A DNA stretch of 64,000 nt from Symbiodinium natans (GCA_905221605.1 CAJNDS010000514.1:1-64000); one strand, 5' to 3'. Counted from the stretch's first letter, positions 40,684 through 52,375 are shown. A program made the numbers and translations. The notes: generated from the sequence alone by a model not told the origin.

Positions 40684-40795
40684 TAGCCCAGTAAAGTGAC
40701 CCTCTTGTAATAGGGACACCTGTTTTTGGGTAGGTTACTTTAACAGGGAAACCCTGAACCAGAAAAAAGGGTGAAGGGTACCACTCGGCTGCCAA
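40684..40795. mobile_element. Inverted-repeat element, family A copy 4, 3' of zinc-ribbon copy 4
   Basis: GTAGCCCAGTAAAGTGACCC at one end, GGTACCACTCGGCTGCCAAG at the other, with GGTAGGTTACTTTAAC inside. It sits about 110 nt beyond the stop codon of copy 4. Confidence 0.7.
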
Positions 40796-40902
40796 GGTTG
40801 TCAAGGAAACTAGTTGGCACTCAAGCAGCTGCATCGAATTGTGCACACCCCGTCAGCCCTGGGCTAGGATGGGGCAGCAAGTTGCAACACCCCTCGAGCA
40901 AA

Positions 40903-42488
40903 CTAATTATCATCAGCTGGCAACATCGGGGACGTGATCTCAGCGATGGAGTACCATTGAAGCAGTGCCGTAAGCACAAAAAGGCGCTTGTCGACAGCAA
41001 AACATGGCACTAGCACCAGCCGCACGCCGGCCTCTTCACAAAGCTGGCGCTTTCTCGCATCCCTCTCCAGCTGGCTCTGAAAGCTGGTGGAGTCGCCGAA
41101 ATGGAAGTAGTTATCAGGATCGAAGTGCTGCTCCCCCTGGTACTCGAACGCCAAACATAGTTCGGCACAGTAGCCGTCCAACTGCAACCCTCGCAGAAAT
41201 GTTGGGGAGGACGACTCAAACCTTGCGGGATCGAAGATGGCTTCCAGAATGCTTCGGACCTCAGCTTCCGTCTTCCAGATGGCGGTCGCACATTTTGGGC
41301 ACCAGGTCTTTCCATGCAGGATGTTGGCAGCACTCGCTTTCCACCTGTGACCAAGCTGGCATTCCCAAAGAAGCTTGACAGTGCCGTTGCTATACGACCT
41401 GGACAGGCACCTCCCACCCAACGACGCGGCGTGCTCCTGAAGACGCGCCAGGCCAATCTTCCGGCACTCGGGGCACCAGGTGCCATTGATGATGACATTG
41501 TGCGCAGTTGCTTGCCATACATGGCCGGAGCCGCACTTCCACCGCACCTTGGTGTGAGCATTCTTGTAGTCCTCGGCCAGGCACTGTCCACCAAGGCGGG
41601 CAGCGTGGCTCCGAAGTCGCTCCAATCCCAGTGGTACATTCTGCGCGCAGACTGGGCACCAGGACTTCTGGTTCAACACACTGCCTGCCCTCGCTTGCCA
41701 AACGTGGCCTTTCTCGCACTGCCAAGAAACTTTCACTATCACTCCAGCATATTTGGCAGCCAAGCACTTGCCGCCACGGGCAGCGGCGTGCTCCTGCAAG
41801 TCCTGCAAGGTTTTGCGCTTGGACTGTGATCTCGTTGCGCGGGCGCACTCAGGGCACCAGGTCCCATTGCTCAGAACATTTGCCGCTGTCGCCTCCCAGG
41901 TGTGTCCCAGCTTGCACTGCCAGCGAACCTTGGTATTATTGTTCCGGTACTCGTCGGACAAGCACCTGCCACCTCTCTTCATCGCTTGCTCCTGTACCGG
42001 CGCAAGCTGAGCCGTTGTTTGCTGATGGCGCAGCGAGGGCACCAGCTCCCCTGGTTCAGCACATGGTCCGGCGTGGCCTCCCACCTGTGCCCACATTTGC
42101 ACTCCCACTCGACTTTCGTCGTGCTGTTCGTGTACTCCGTTGACATGCATCGCCCGCCCTTTCGAGCTGCATGGTCCCTCAACCTCTGGAGCGCAGCCTT
42201 CTTGACTGCCTCTGCGCTTTGCTTCTTCTCCTGGGGCAGTTCCAGAGTTGAGGAGCGAGCCGTCCATCGTGGATGCGACTGGCCTTGTGCAAGAGGCTTG
42301 CGTCTACGGGTGACCTGACCCGACAGGCTTCCGAAACTGACCACACCACCTGCAAAGGCAGCCAGCCAGGATCGAGCTGCAGCACGTGGACGTCCAGAGC
42401 TCAAAGGCTTTCTGACATGTCGGACCCTGGGAAGGGAGCCCCTGCACATGCTTCCATCAGCGAGCTGGCCCAAATGAGCATTCAGCAT
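40903..42488 (-). pseudogene. Zinc-ribbon array/nuclease-like protein, copy 4 (frameshifted)
   Basis: The leader begins MLNAHLGQLADGSMCRG and includes RPRAAARSWLAAFAGGVVS as in copy 1. At about 41995, inside repeat 2, CCTGTACCGGCGCAAGC replaces the CCTGTAGCTGGTGCAAGC of other copies, a 1-nt loss that breaks the frame. It also lacks about 54 nt of the leader (the R-D-L-Q-C-D segment). Repeats 2-5 and the nuclease domain (LQLDGYCAEL, EYQGEQHF) remain open downstream, so a shortened product starting at an internal ATG is conceivable. Confidence 0.78.
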
Positions 42489-42929
42489 CCTAAGCTGTGC
42501 TACAGCCCTCGAGGTCTACGTGCCTTTAAGGGGGCCTGCCTAGCCAAGGCTCCAGAAAGGGCACAAACTAAAGCCAGCATGCTGCGGCTTGCATACAACA
42601 AAGCATTGAAAATCTTGGCCCTTGGGAGAGCTTGCATTATAGCAACCCATGGGGCAGTCTCATGTGCCTGCTCACAAGGATATGTCATACAAGGGCTTTC
42701 GGTTTTCGGTTGCTTCCCTGTTGGCCCATCGATTCCCCTTCAAAGCTACCGAGCCCCCTACCTCACTGCAAGCTGCTCTGCACCAATAAAACTCGCGAAA
42801 ATCCGCGCGCCGCATTTTGGGAGTTCTACACCCTCCGCAAGCATGCCCAAGCTCTCAAGGCTTACAGGGTTCTGGAGCCTTGCAAGCTTGAGCGCCCACA
42901 ACCCCCCCCCCCCCCTTCAAAACATGTCA

Positions 42930-43235
42930 GCTGCTCTCTTTAACTACTTTCCCTGGAGCTGGCCTAAATTGGTGACCCAATGGCATGGAAGCAGCCCCCG
43001 GGGCCTGTCTTTGTGGTGCTGGAGGCGAACTCGGATCGAGCTCTCCATGGCCGCACACGCGAATACTGCCAAGCCTTCGTCTATACATCGATCCTAGTGG
43101 CCAGTCCTGTGTGTCCTGCAAAACTTGATGTCACTGTAACGTGCCATCAGCGGCCTTGAAAGGTTTTGGCTTTCCTGAGTCTAAACACTGACAGCTGCAA
43201 GCGTGCAAACGATGAAGCAGCGGTAGAGCCCATCA
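42930..43235 (+). repeat. Duplication block Q, copy 3
   Basis: GGGGCCTGTCTTTGTGGTGC, TGGAGGCGAACTCGGATCGA and CTATACATCGATCC, 5' of zinc-ribbon copy 4. Confidence 0.8.
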
Positions 43236-44049
43236 GTCAAAAAAAACCCAGGCCCGGCGGCAAAGGCCCTGCCCTATAGGCCCGTGGTTGGGAAGACTGC
43301 TATGAGACTGCAGCAGGTACTCCCTGTTGGAAGGGGCACCATCTTGGTATTCAACAAGCCTACGCCGACGACATGGCGAAATGAATCCAGGTCTGCGTCA
43401 ACCCAGACACAATGACAGGCGGTGAAATTCTGTCATATAATCCCTGAACTTGACCCCTTGTAGAGTTGATTACTTCGAGATACGTATGAGTCTTCATGAA
43501 ACCGAAGTCAGGATGCCGTAAACCCTAAAACCCTAGAGCCCCAATCAAGCGGCCCTCAATGTCTCTAGCTTCTGCATGTTTAGAACAAAAAGCACACCGA
43601 ATGGTCCAATGCATCCGGAAGAAGAAAACCCTAATGCCCCAATTATACCCTAGTACCCTAATGCCTTAATACCCTTTTTCCCCAAACACCCAAAGACCCA
43701 CATACCCCAAGGCCCGACACCCTGCAACACTACCTAGACTACCCTGATAAACCAGGACCATAACAAACAGAAGTTTTGTCATATTTTCTCTTGGGTCTTG
43801 AGACAACGCAATTCAAAAAGATCCTCTGTGGGAAGAATGGCCTTGTGGAAGCAGCGCTCCTCACTGCGGCCCTAGGGTGCAAAACAGATTCCTTCAATCT
43901 CAGGGCGCCCAAGGGGCCTTTAGGGTTTCGGGTTTATAGGGTTCAAAGTTAGGGGTTTAGGGTCTATAGGGTTTGGGCTTAGGGCTTTGGGTTTATAAGG
44001 TTTACAGAATTCAAGGGTTTAGAAGCAGCACAGGACGGAAATTTAGATC

Positions 44050-44510
44050 GGTCCGCCGATGTAAATTAAGCGATCCAAGCTGGTCTTGTCTTTTCTTCCG
44101 ACTCGGGCATGCTCTCTCATTGCAGGGGCGAGGTGTCGACGACGCTCGGCATCCAGCCTGATAAAGCGCCAAGGTGCCGTACGTGCATGGGAAAGGGTTT
44201 CAGGGCTTCAGGGTTTTCGGGCTTAAGGTTTCAGCAGCTGGTCTGGAAAAAGGTGGAGAAGCAACTTGGAGCCTATGGCTTTCTACGGGTTCTGCAGGTG
44301 TCCAGTTTTCTGTTGAGTATGTCAACCCTGTCAACGCGGACTTACTTGTCATTTTGCTTGCGCTCATGGTTTTGCTGTCAGATGTTTCTTTTGCACTACC
44401 TGCATCGCATTTGCTTGCGATTGCTACTGTAGTAGGCGCATCCAAAAGATCGCTATGCGAACGCGCTGGTTTGCGGTTTTGCTCCTGTCTCCTGTCTCGG
44501 ATTCGCCACT
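44050..44510 (+). repeat. Duplication block R, copy 3
   Basis: CGGTCCGCCGATGTAAATTA, CTTCCGACTCGGGCATGCTC, GGTTTCAGGGCTTCAGGG and a degraded CTTACTTGTCATTTTGCTTG end. Confidence 0.8.
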
Positions 44511-44939
44511 GACTTGGATGTTCCCATGCTCAGGTAGGACTATATCACTAAGTCCTGACAAAAAGGGTCTATGTCAAGGCATGAATGAAGGGCGATATGG
44601 AAGTGCGAGAATAATTAGGAGTACAGAGGTTCCCGGGTTGAGCCGATACTTCAAGGCTCAATGCCCACGTCTAGGTTTACAAGTGCCCCACAACAAGTTC
44701 TTGTAGCCACGCAGGGTATACCTATAATTACTCAGTTGCTCCACCTGTGACCCCAGGTGTCTACCAATAAACCAGACACTGAAAAAAAAAAACAACGGCA
44801 CCGGCCGGCAAGCTTTTGAATCTCTTTCGTTCACATACACAACCAGCGGCGCCGAAATAGCACCGTGGGGTTTGCATCGAACTCTGCACGACATGACGCG
44901 GCATGTCATGGCATTGGGCCCGAGGAAGGCCATCCACTA

Positions 44940-44940
44940 G

Positions 44941-44997
<57 letters not shown>
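44940..44997 (+). repeat. (CT)n microsatellite
   Basis: About 28 CT dinucleotides with one GT interruption, just 3' of zinc-ribbon copy 5. Confidence 0.95.
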
Positions 44998-44999
<2 letters not shown>

Positions 45000-45009
45000 A
45001 ACAGGCCCC

Positions 45010-46566
45010 TCACTGGTCTGAGCTGCTCAAGTACTTTAGGGCGTCTGGCAACATTGGATGCGTGACCTGCGCGATGGAGAACCATTGAAGTAGAGCCGTG
45101 ATCACAAACAGGCGCTTGTCATTGACGAAGTACGGCACCAACAGAAGACGCACGCCGGCCTCTTCGCAAAGCTGGAGCTTTCTCGCATCCCTCTCCAGCT
45201 GACTCTGAAAGCTGGTGGAGTCGCCAAAATGGAAATAGTTGTCAACATCGAAGTGTTGCTCGCCCTGATACTCGAACGCCAAGGATAGCTCAGAACAGTA
45301 ACCGTCTAACTGCAACCCTCCCAAAAACTTCGGGTATGACGACTCAAACCTTGCGGGATCGAATATGCTTTCCAGAATGCTTCGGACCTCAGCTTCCGTC
45401 TTCCAAGCGGTGGTTGCACATTGCGGGCACCAGGTCTTTCCATGAAGGATGTTCTTGGCACTCGCTTTCCACCTGTGGCCATGCTGACATTCCCAAAGAA
45501 TATTGACAGTTTGGTTGCTATACGTCTGGGAGAGGCACCTCCCACCCATCGACGCGGCGTGTTCCTGAAGACGCGCCAGGCCGATCTTCTGGCACTCGGG
45601 GCACCAGGTGCCACGGTTGACGACATTACTAGCAGTTGCTCGCCATACATGGCCGGAGCTGCACTTCCATCGCACCTTGGTGTGAGCGTTCTTGTAGTGC
45701 TCGACCAAGCACTGTCCGCCAAGGCGGGCAGCGTGGCTTTGAAGTCGCTCCAATCCCAGTGGCGCCCTCCTTGCGCAGATCGGACACCAGGAGTTCTGGT
45801 TCAACACGCTGCTTGCGCTCGCACGCCATGTGTGGCCTTTCTCGCACTGCCACAGAACTTTCGCCACCATGCCAGCATATTCGGCAGCCAAGCACTTGCC
45901 ACCGTGCGCGGCGGCATGCTCCTGCAAGTCCCGCAGGGTGCGCTTGGACCTTGATTTCTTTGTGCGGGCGCACTCGGGGCACCAGGTCCCTGTATTCAGA
46001 ACATTTGCCGCTGTGGCCTCCCAGGTGTGTCCCAGCTTGCACTGCCAGCGGACCTTGGTATGAGCGTTCCGGTACTCGTCGAACAAGCACCTGCCACCTC
46101 GTTCCCTTGCGTGCTCCTGTAGCTGGTGCAAGCAGAGTGCTCGCCTGGTGATGGCGCAGCGAGGACACCAGCTGACCAAATTCAGAACACTGCGCGGCGT
46201 AGCCTCCCACCTGTGCCCACATTTGCACTCCCACTGGACGTGTGTCGTGCAATTCGTATACGCTGCTGAAATGCATCGACCGCCCTTGCTGGCCGCATGG
46301 TCCCTCAACCTCTGAAGCGCGGCCCTTTTGAAAGCTTCCTTGCTTTGCCCTTTTCGCGGGGGCTGTTCCAGGGCTGAGGAGCGGATCTTCTCGCCATCCC
46401 TCCCGCCACACTGCAGGTCCCTCACGCCCGCGCTCGTCCATCGTGGATGCGACTGGCCATGTGCAAGGGGCTTGCACATATGGGTAATCTGTTCCGACAA
46501 GCTTTCGAAACTCACCAGCCTTCTGAGATGTCGGAGCCTTGGAAGAAAGCCCGGGCAGAACATCAT
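45010..46566 (-). CDS. Zinc-ribbon array/nuclease-like protein, copy 5 (intact)
   Basis: 518 codons starting MMFCPGFLPRLRHLRR. Five zinc-ribbon repeats, then LQLDGYCSELSLAFEYQGEQ and the HFDVDNYFHFGD variant. The tail is GVRLLLVPYFVNDKR. Its 5' flank matches that of copy 3 over several hundred bases, and its 3' flank matches copy 6. A long CT microsatellite lies just beyond the 3' end. Confidence 0.85.
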   Translation of the reverse strand: MMFCPGFLPRLRHLRRLVSFESLSEQITHMCKPLAHGQSHPRWTSAGVRDLQCGGRDGEKIRSSALEQPPRKGQSKEAFKRAALQRLRDHAASKGGRCISAAYTNCTTHVQWECKCGHRWEATPRSVLNLVSWCPRCAITRRALCLHQLQEHARERGGRCLFDEYRNAHTKVRWQCKLGHTWEATAANVLNTGTWCPECARTKKSRSKRTLRDLQEHAAAHGGKCLAAEYAGMVAKVLWQCEKGHTWRASASSVLNQNSWCPICARRAPLGLERLQSHAARLGGQCLVEHYKNAHTKVRWKCSSGHVWRATASNVVNRGTWCPECQKIGLARLQEHAASMGGRCLSQTYSNQTVNILWECQHGHRWKASAKNILHGKTWCPQCATTAWKTEAEVRSILESIFDPARFESSYPKFLGGLQLDGYCSELSLAFEYQGEQHFDVDNYFHFGDSTSFQSQLERDARKLQLCEEAGVRLLLVPYFVNDKRLFVITALLQWFSIAQVTHPMLPDALKYLSSSDQ

Positions 46567-46599
46567 GCAGGAAGGACGTAGCCCCAGCAGATCTTTCCA

Positions 46600-47190
46600 T
46601 CAGGAAGCTGGCCACAATCAGCATTCAGCATCCTAAGCTACCCTAAAACCATCGAGGTCCATGTGCCTCTAGAAGAGCCTGGCTAGCTCACCAAGGGTAT
46701 CTCAAGGGCATCCCAACACTGTGAACCCCAATGATCCCAATGTATCCCGGTATGCTGCGGCTTGCAGAAATGCGGGGCTTTCGCTGATCCCTGTTGACCT
46801 CGTCTTTGGGAGTTCAACAATTATAGGGCCCTTGGATTGAGCACCCCGTCCCCCCCTTGGACATTCCAGCTGCGTTTTAGCTACCATCCTGATACCTGTC
46901 AAGAAACGGATGACTTCATTCAAAAGGCCCCTCATGCTTTAAACTCTGCATGGGACCCTCTCTCAAGAACGTCTTGTTGCTATTACATCCCGCTAAGCCC
47001 TAGGACCCTTCGACTGTGCTACGTTCCAGACCTCAAGCTGCCGCACGCCGCTTCAGTCTCATAAGGGAGCTATATTCGCAGTTGTTTTCGGGGTTGGGAA
47101 AGATGGGGTGGCATATTCTCTAGGCTGCCCAGCAAAGGGTGCCCTTTTTCTTTGAACCGGCTTTATAAAGTGATAGAATGGCCCCTTAAC
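46600..47190 (+). repeat. Upstream flank of copy 5, paralogous to that of copy 3
   Basis: Same block order as 39600-40340, ending AGGCTGCCCAGCAAAGGGTG then GATAGAATGGCCCCTTAACG. No telomere-type tract is present at the corresponding point, so that tract is a later gain in the copy 3 flank or a loss here. Confidence 0.75.
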
Positions 47191-47199
47191 GACAAAAAA

Positions 47200-48400
47200 G
47201 AAACCTGAGGGTCCGGGGCAGGCATTAAGTCATAGGGTGTGGATGCGGGGCCCTGACTTGGCCGTGCGCTCGGCAGGGCTTCGAATTGGCGGCCTAGCCA
47301 GCCTGAAAACCAGGTGGCCCTGGAAGGGAAATGCTTTGGTACGACCGTAACATGTTTTTCCTCTCAAGGGGCCAAAGGAGACATGCCATTCCCATTGCAG
47401 CAACCTCACGGCTTTAGCGCTTCTTTGGGTGTTTGTTGGGGACGTTGGGTTTGCCCTGCTTTGGCACATCAGGGTGTAAGCTGCTCAGAGCTGCAAAACG
47501 TTCTCTCTCCTTGCAGGGATTCGAGTCCGTGGGGTTGTTACCTTGCAGGGAGTCGAGTATATGGGCTTAGGCTCAGTGGCTTCATGGGAATCGTGCGGGC
47601 TGTAGCTTTAGGGCCGAGGCCCTCGCCGAGGTCTCTGAGTGTCTTTTAAGCGGGCTTAGGGTTGTTGGTACCTTTCACATTGGTTCGGGACACGGCTCCT
47701 TGGGTGCAGGGTCGGGGATTCAAACTTCCTGAGGTGAGGAAACTCACGGCTGAGGATTCCGAATTTTGAAGGCCTCTTAGGCGCTAGCTTCGGTGGGCTG
47801 GTAACATTGTTTTTGCTTAGGGTTTTTGCTCCTCCCAAGCGCGACGTCCAAGGCACAGCAAGGGCTTGGAATCTTTTGCTGCTGGTGATGTTGAAGCAAA
47901 CGACCTACCGACCTACCGCAAGCGCCAGAGAGGCATAGGATTCCCCACTCTTTACGGGTGATTTGGCAAAGGATTTCAAGTCAGAGCCTTGGCGATCCTT
48001 GGAATGACTGCATACTAGGCTTCTATATATGGGGTACAGAAGAGTGCCAAGAGCTACAGAAAGCGCTGTTCCCATCTACGCAGAAGGCTCGACTACGCCG
48101 AAGCCTGGGTTGACGTGAAGGCAACCACGAGAGATTCCAAACTTGCCCCAACAACAACGCCAGAAGGTTCCATGGGTACCTGTGGGTTTGTTTCTTGAGG
48201 ATCAACAAGCTTTGGCTGTAGGGGTACACCCGCCCTATAACCCCAGTTGCAGTTCGAACTCGCATGAGCAAACCCATGAAGCTCCTGACAACAATCCGAA
48301 ACCCAAAGAAGCAACGGCGCCGCCTGGCAAGCTTCTGCGTCTCTTTCACACCCGGTTACTTGTGGCCCTGCCGGGTCTCCATCGAGCACGGAGCTACTTA
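47200..48400. other. Intergenic spacer between copies 5 and 6, no convincing gene
   Basis: Open frames of 66-146 codons exist but show no family motif or exon-like borders. The part nearest copy 6 (48290-48400) is paralogous to the 3' flank of copy 5 (GGCAAGCTT, CGTCTCTTTC). Confidence 0.5.
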
Positions 48401-48405
48401 CCATG

Positions 48406-49992
48406 TCACGACACTGGACGCGACGAAGGCAAGCCGATAGTCTCACAAGCGAGCTCTTCAATGCTGTGATGCGGCAACATCGGGGCCGTGATCTGAGCGA
48501 TGGAGAACCATTGAAGTAGAGCCGTGAGCACAAAAAGGCGCTTGTCTTTGGCGAAATACGGAATCAGCACCAGCCGCACGCCGGCCTCGTCGCAAAGCTG
48601 GCGCTTCCTGGCATCCCGCTCCAGTTGACTCTGAAAGCTGGAAGGGTCGCCGAAATGAAAATAGTTGTCAGCATCGAAATGCTGCTCCCCCTGGTACTCG
48701 AAAGCCAAGGATAGCTCAGAACAGTAGCCGTCCAACTGCAACCCTCCCAGAAACTCGGGGTAGGACGACTCAAACCTCGCAGGATCGAAGATGGCTTCCA
48801 GAATGCTTCGGACCTCAGCTTCTGTCTTCCAAGAGCTGGCTGCACATTGCGGGCACCAGGTCTTGTTATGAAGGATATTTATGGCATTGGCCTTCCACTT
48901 GTGGCCGAGCTGGCATTCCCATAGAAGCTTGCCAGTGCGGTTGCTATACGACTTGGACAGGCACCTCCCGCCCAATGACGCGGCGCGTTCCTGAAGACGC
49001 GCCAGGCCGATCTTCTGGCACTCGGGGCACCAGGTGCCCGAGTTCATGACATTATTCGCAGTTGCTCGCCATACATGGCCGAAACCGCACTTCCATTGCA
49101 CCTTGGTGCGAGCATTCTTGTAGTCGTCGGCCAGGCACTGCCCACCAAGGCGGGCAGCGTGGCTCCGAAGTCGCTCCAATCCCAGCGGGGCGCGCTTCGC
49201 GCAAATCGGGCACCAAGTCTTGAGGTTCAACACGTTGCTTGCACTCGCAGTCCATATGTGGCCTTTCTCGCACTGCCACGGAACTTTCGCCAATATGCCA
49301 CCATATTCGGCAGCTAAGCACTTGCCACCACGGGCAGCGGCATGCTCCTGCAAGTCTATCAAGGTTCGCTTGGACTTTGATGTCGTTGCGCGGGCGCACT
49401 CGGGGCACCAGGTCCCTCGGTTCAGAACCATGTTCGTCGTGGCCTCCCAGGTGTGTCCCAGCTTGCACTGCCAGCGCATCTTAGCAAGAGCATTCGTGTA
49501 CTCCTCGGACAAGCACCTGCCACCTCTGTTCCTCGCATGCTCCTGTAGCTGGTGCAAGCTGAGGCTTCGCTTGCCAATGGCGCAGCGAGGACACCAGCTG
49601 ACCATATTCAGAACACTGCGCGGCTCGGCCTTCCACCTGTGCCCACGTTTGCACTCCCACTGGACTTTTGTCGTGCTGTTCGTGTACTCCGTTGACACGC
49701 ATCGACCGCCCTTGCTGGCCGCATAGTCCCTCAACCTCTGAAGCGCTGCCCTTTTGAAAGCTTCTTTGCTTTGCCCCTTTCGTGGGGGCAGTTCCAGGGT
49801 TGAGGAGCAGATCTCCTTGCCATCCCGCCCGTCACACTGCAGGTCCCTCACGCATGCACTCGTCCATCGTGGATGCGACTGGCCTTGTGCAAGAGGCTTG
49901 CATCTACGGGTGATCTGTCCTGACAAGCTTTCGAAACTGACCAGCCTTCCGACATGTCGGAGCCTTGGAAAAAAGCCCCTGCAGAACATCAT
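48406..49992 (-). CDS. Zinc-ribbon array/nuclease-like protein, copy 6 (intact)
   Basis: 528 codons starting MMFCRGFFPRLRHVGR. Five zinc-ribbon repeats and the LQLDGYC...EYQGEQHF nuclease-like core. The C-terminus is extended (SIEELACETIGLPSSRPVS) because the stop after the conserved MLP has moved. Its 3' flank (GGCAAGCTTCTGCGTCTCTT) parallels the region behind copy 5. Confidence 0.85.
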   Translation of the reverse strand: MMFCRGFFPRLRHVGRLVSFESLSGQITRRCKPLAQGQSHPRWTSACVRDLQCDGRDGKEICSSTLELPPRKGQSKEAFKRAALQRLRDYAASKGGRCVSTEYTNSTTKVQWECKRGHRWKAEPRSVLNMVSWCPRCAIGKRSLSLHQLQEHARNRGGRCLSEEYTNALAKMRWQCKLGHTWEATTNMVLNRGTWCPECARATTSKSKRTLIDLQEHAAARGGKCLAAEYGGILAKVPWQCEKGHIWTASASNVLNLKTWCPICAKRAPLGLERLRSHAARLGGQCLADDYKNARTKVQWKCGFGHVWRATANNVMNSGTWCPECQKIGLARLQERAASLGGRCLSKSYSNRTGKLLWECQLGHKWKANAINILHNKTWCPQCAASSWKTEAEVRSILEAIFDPARFESSYPEFLGGLQLDGYCSELSLAFEYQGEQHFDADNYFHFGDPSSFQSQLERDARKRQLCDEAGVRLVLIPYFAKDKRLFVLTALLQWFSIAQITAPMLPHHSIEELACETIGLPSSRPVS

Positions 49993-50624
49993 GCAGGAAC
50001 GACGTAGCCCCAGCAGATCTTTCCATCACCAAGCTGGCCAAAGCCAGCATTCTTTGAGAAGAAAATAACATGGACTTCCAATTCGGGACGGCGGGGCTTG
50101 CGGGGCTTTGTTGGACTTTGAAGGGGACTGTTGGACATTGGGGCTTTGGAACTAGCATGAGTGTCAGTGCGGCCTCTTTCTGTGCAGCACTCAAACGTAA
50201 ACCCCTCAAGCGCCGCATTCGGTTCTCCGGATGTGCTGCAAGGGGGATGGCACAAATTATGTCGGAGAAGGAGGCTCAGCATCCCAAGCAAGTACCGGCA
50301 GGAACCCCGCTTTTTGACTTTTCCACCCGCAGACGGCATCCATGTGAGAACTCCGAGAGGCCACCGCAGACAAGGACAAACACCATAATTCGCCACACAA
50401 CCTCTGCTTGTTGACACCGAGTCCGAATGAAACCCTAAAATCCCTACATTTCAAAGGATTAAGCCTCGTGCCCCTAAAGTGGTACCCTCAAGGTTCTCCT
50501 TAAATATACTCCGAATAAGGCCTTTAGTATTCCCTAAGGAGGATCTTTACGAGGGTCCAAGGTCGAATCCCATGAGACATCTTCATGTTGCATTCCTGAA
50601 GCGCGCGCTTCCTCGGTCGCCGGA

Positions 50625-50700
50625 TCATCTGCCGAAGAGTCCCCTTCGGGGCTTGCACTTCAGCTTGCTGTCCTTAGATTCCCAGGTGTGGGCGTCTACT
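50625..50700 (-). CDS. Possible terminal exon of an unrecognised cysteine-containing protein
   Basis: Reads VDAHTWESKDSKLKCKPRRG then LFGR and a stop. It may be the 3' end of the gene suggested by the segments at 51.2-52.3 kb. Confidence 0.45.
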
Positions 50701-51159
50701 TGAGGGTTCATGGGTCCTTAATGGGATTATACATACCCCTACTAGGGTGACAAGTATAGTGTCCCTACTTACAACCCCACTTAAGAACCTCCAACTAGGG
50801 TTGAGAGGGTTTTGGGGCTTTCAGGGTTTCGAGGCTCGCCGCGCCGGGGCAGACAAGGAAATGGTCCAGTGGTCCACGATGCGACTACGTCTGCTTCGCA
50901 GACAGAGGGCCCCAAAACCCCAAAACCCCTGAAGCCCCAAAACCCCCTGGTCCCTAAACCCTTTTGATGCGTTGCCCCCCGCTTAGCTGAACTCCTGGAT
51001 AAATAGTCAGTCACTCACTTCTCACAGGCTGTTTTGGGGTCCTTCTGAGCCTCGTAATGACTCGTCACGCAATGAGACCTACCAACATTTGAAGTAGGGT
51101 TTATATTTCTTGTACCCCCAACACCCAATATATACACTCACCAATATTAAAAAGGAACC

Positions 51160-51298
51160 TTATATACACTCACCACTAAGAGCAATATATTCCCTGCTTC
51201 ATGTGCCAATGTATGTGCGTATGGCGTATGTCGTAGAATCTGTTCTAGCAGGTGCAGGAGGTCATCGTTGAGCGGCTGATGGCTCACCCACAACTCCT
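51160..51298 (-). CDS. Possible exon of an unrecognised minus-strand gene
   Basis: Reads ELWVSHQPLNDDLLHLLEQI then LRHTPYAHTLAHEAG. It has a helical, protein-like composition. The exon ends are not resolved. Confidence 0.4.
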
Positions 51299-51386
51299 AG
51301 ACTATCCTTGCAACTGAGCCACGAGGGCGTGTTGCACCAACAAAGAGACCGAAAATTTGCTGCACCGAAACAAGCCCTAAGAAACC

Positions 51387-51534
51387 CTACGCAACCCAAT
51401 CTCTGCACCAGGTGTCTTTGCAAAGGTGCCAGATGGAGTAGTGCTTGAACCTGAACGCCTCTTTGAAGCTGTAGCGCTCGCCGACGCATTGGCAGGTGCC
51501 CGCGGTGAGCTCCTCGCCAAGCTGACTCGCAGGG
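51387..51534 (-). CDS. Probable exon, cysteine-rich segment of an unrecognised protein
   Basis: Reads NPASQLGEELTAGTCQCVGE, RYSFKEAFRFKHYSIWHLCK, DTWCRDW. Four cysteines with aromatic residues suggest a small disulfide or metal-binding domain. It is the most convincing of three possible frames here. No family is recognised. Confidence 0.55.
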
Positions 51535-52130
51535 TTGTCAGGCTCATAGGGCTGAGAGGACTTCTGGGGTTTAGGGGATCTATAGGGTTTATGGGACTGA
51601 TAGGGAATGTAGGGTTGAAAGGTAGTAGGTTCAAAATAGGCTGAATCTAATTAATGTTAAAGCAGGATGAATGATTCAGCTTCTGGCGCATCTGGGCTAC
51701 AGCATGGTTTACAGGAGGGCAAGCCTAACCACAGGGTTTTATGGCGGCTGTCGGGCTCGTAGTGCTTAGGCTGTATAGGCCTTGCAAGGCTCTTTATGTG
51801 TTACCCTGATACCTTAATATAGCCCCTAGATACCCCCACAACTACCCCGAATACATGCCCCTATGAAAACAGAACCCTCTTAATGAGACCACAAGCCCAC
51901 ATAAGGTATCAGAAATTAGAAAGGTTCAGATTCGGATGAGGTCGAGGGGCTCATGGGTTGACAGCCCTAAGCCCTATCGGGACCTCTGGCCGGTGGCACC
52001 CTTGCTGTGCTTCTTACCAGGTAAGCCAGGGTTTGCAAGGGGTCAAACTCTCAAAGCCATAAGCCCCTCGATGAAGGGTTTCGGGGCTTGTTTCGCAAAA
52101 ACGACCTAGCCTATCAGCAGCGAGACATAC

Positions 52131-52281
52131 CTGCACTTGATGATGCTGGTTCCTGATCTGCGCCATCTGAGTGACGCAAACCGCAATCGCTTTCTAACCC
52201 TGCGTGCCTTCCCGATAATGGTGTTGATGGTTGCCGTGCAGCGAGCACCCTCCCGCTTGTAGTAACAGCCTTGGCCACTGT
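52131..52281 (-). CDS. Probable exon of an unrecognised minus-strand gene
   Basis: Reads HSGQGCYYKREGARCTATIN then TIIGKARRVRKRLRFASLRW. A CAG|GTATGT donor follows. CYYKREGARC looks like a cysteine pair in a loop. It probably belongs with 51387-51534. Confidence 0.5.
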
Positions 52282-52375
52282 GGGTTTTGGGATCAGGAGT
52301 AGCTTACAAGCCCTTAACTCTAAACCCTAAACCCAAAACTCAAAACCCTCAACCCTAAACCCTACATCCTAAACC

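Noticed and set aside
44865-45088. Serine/leucine-rich frames
   Set aside because: Encoded by the (CT)n microsatellite.
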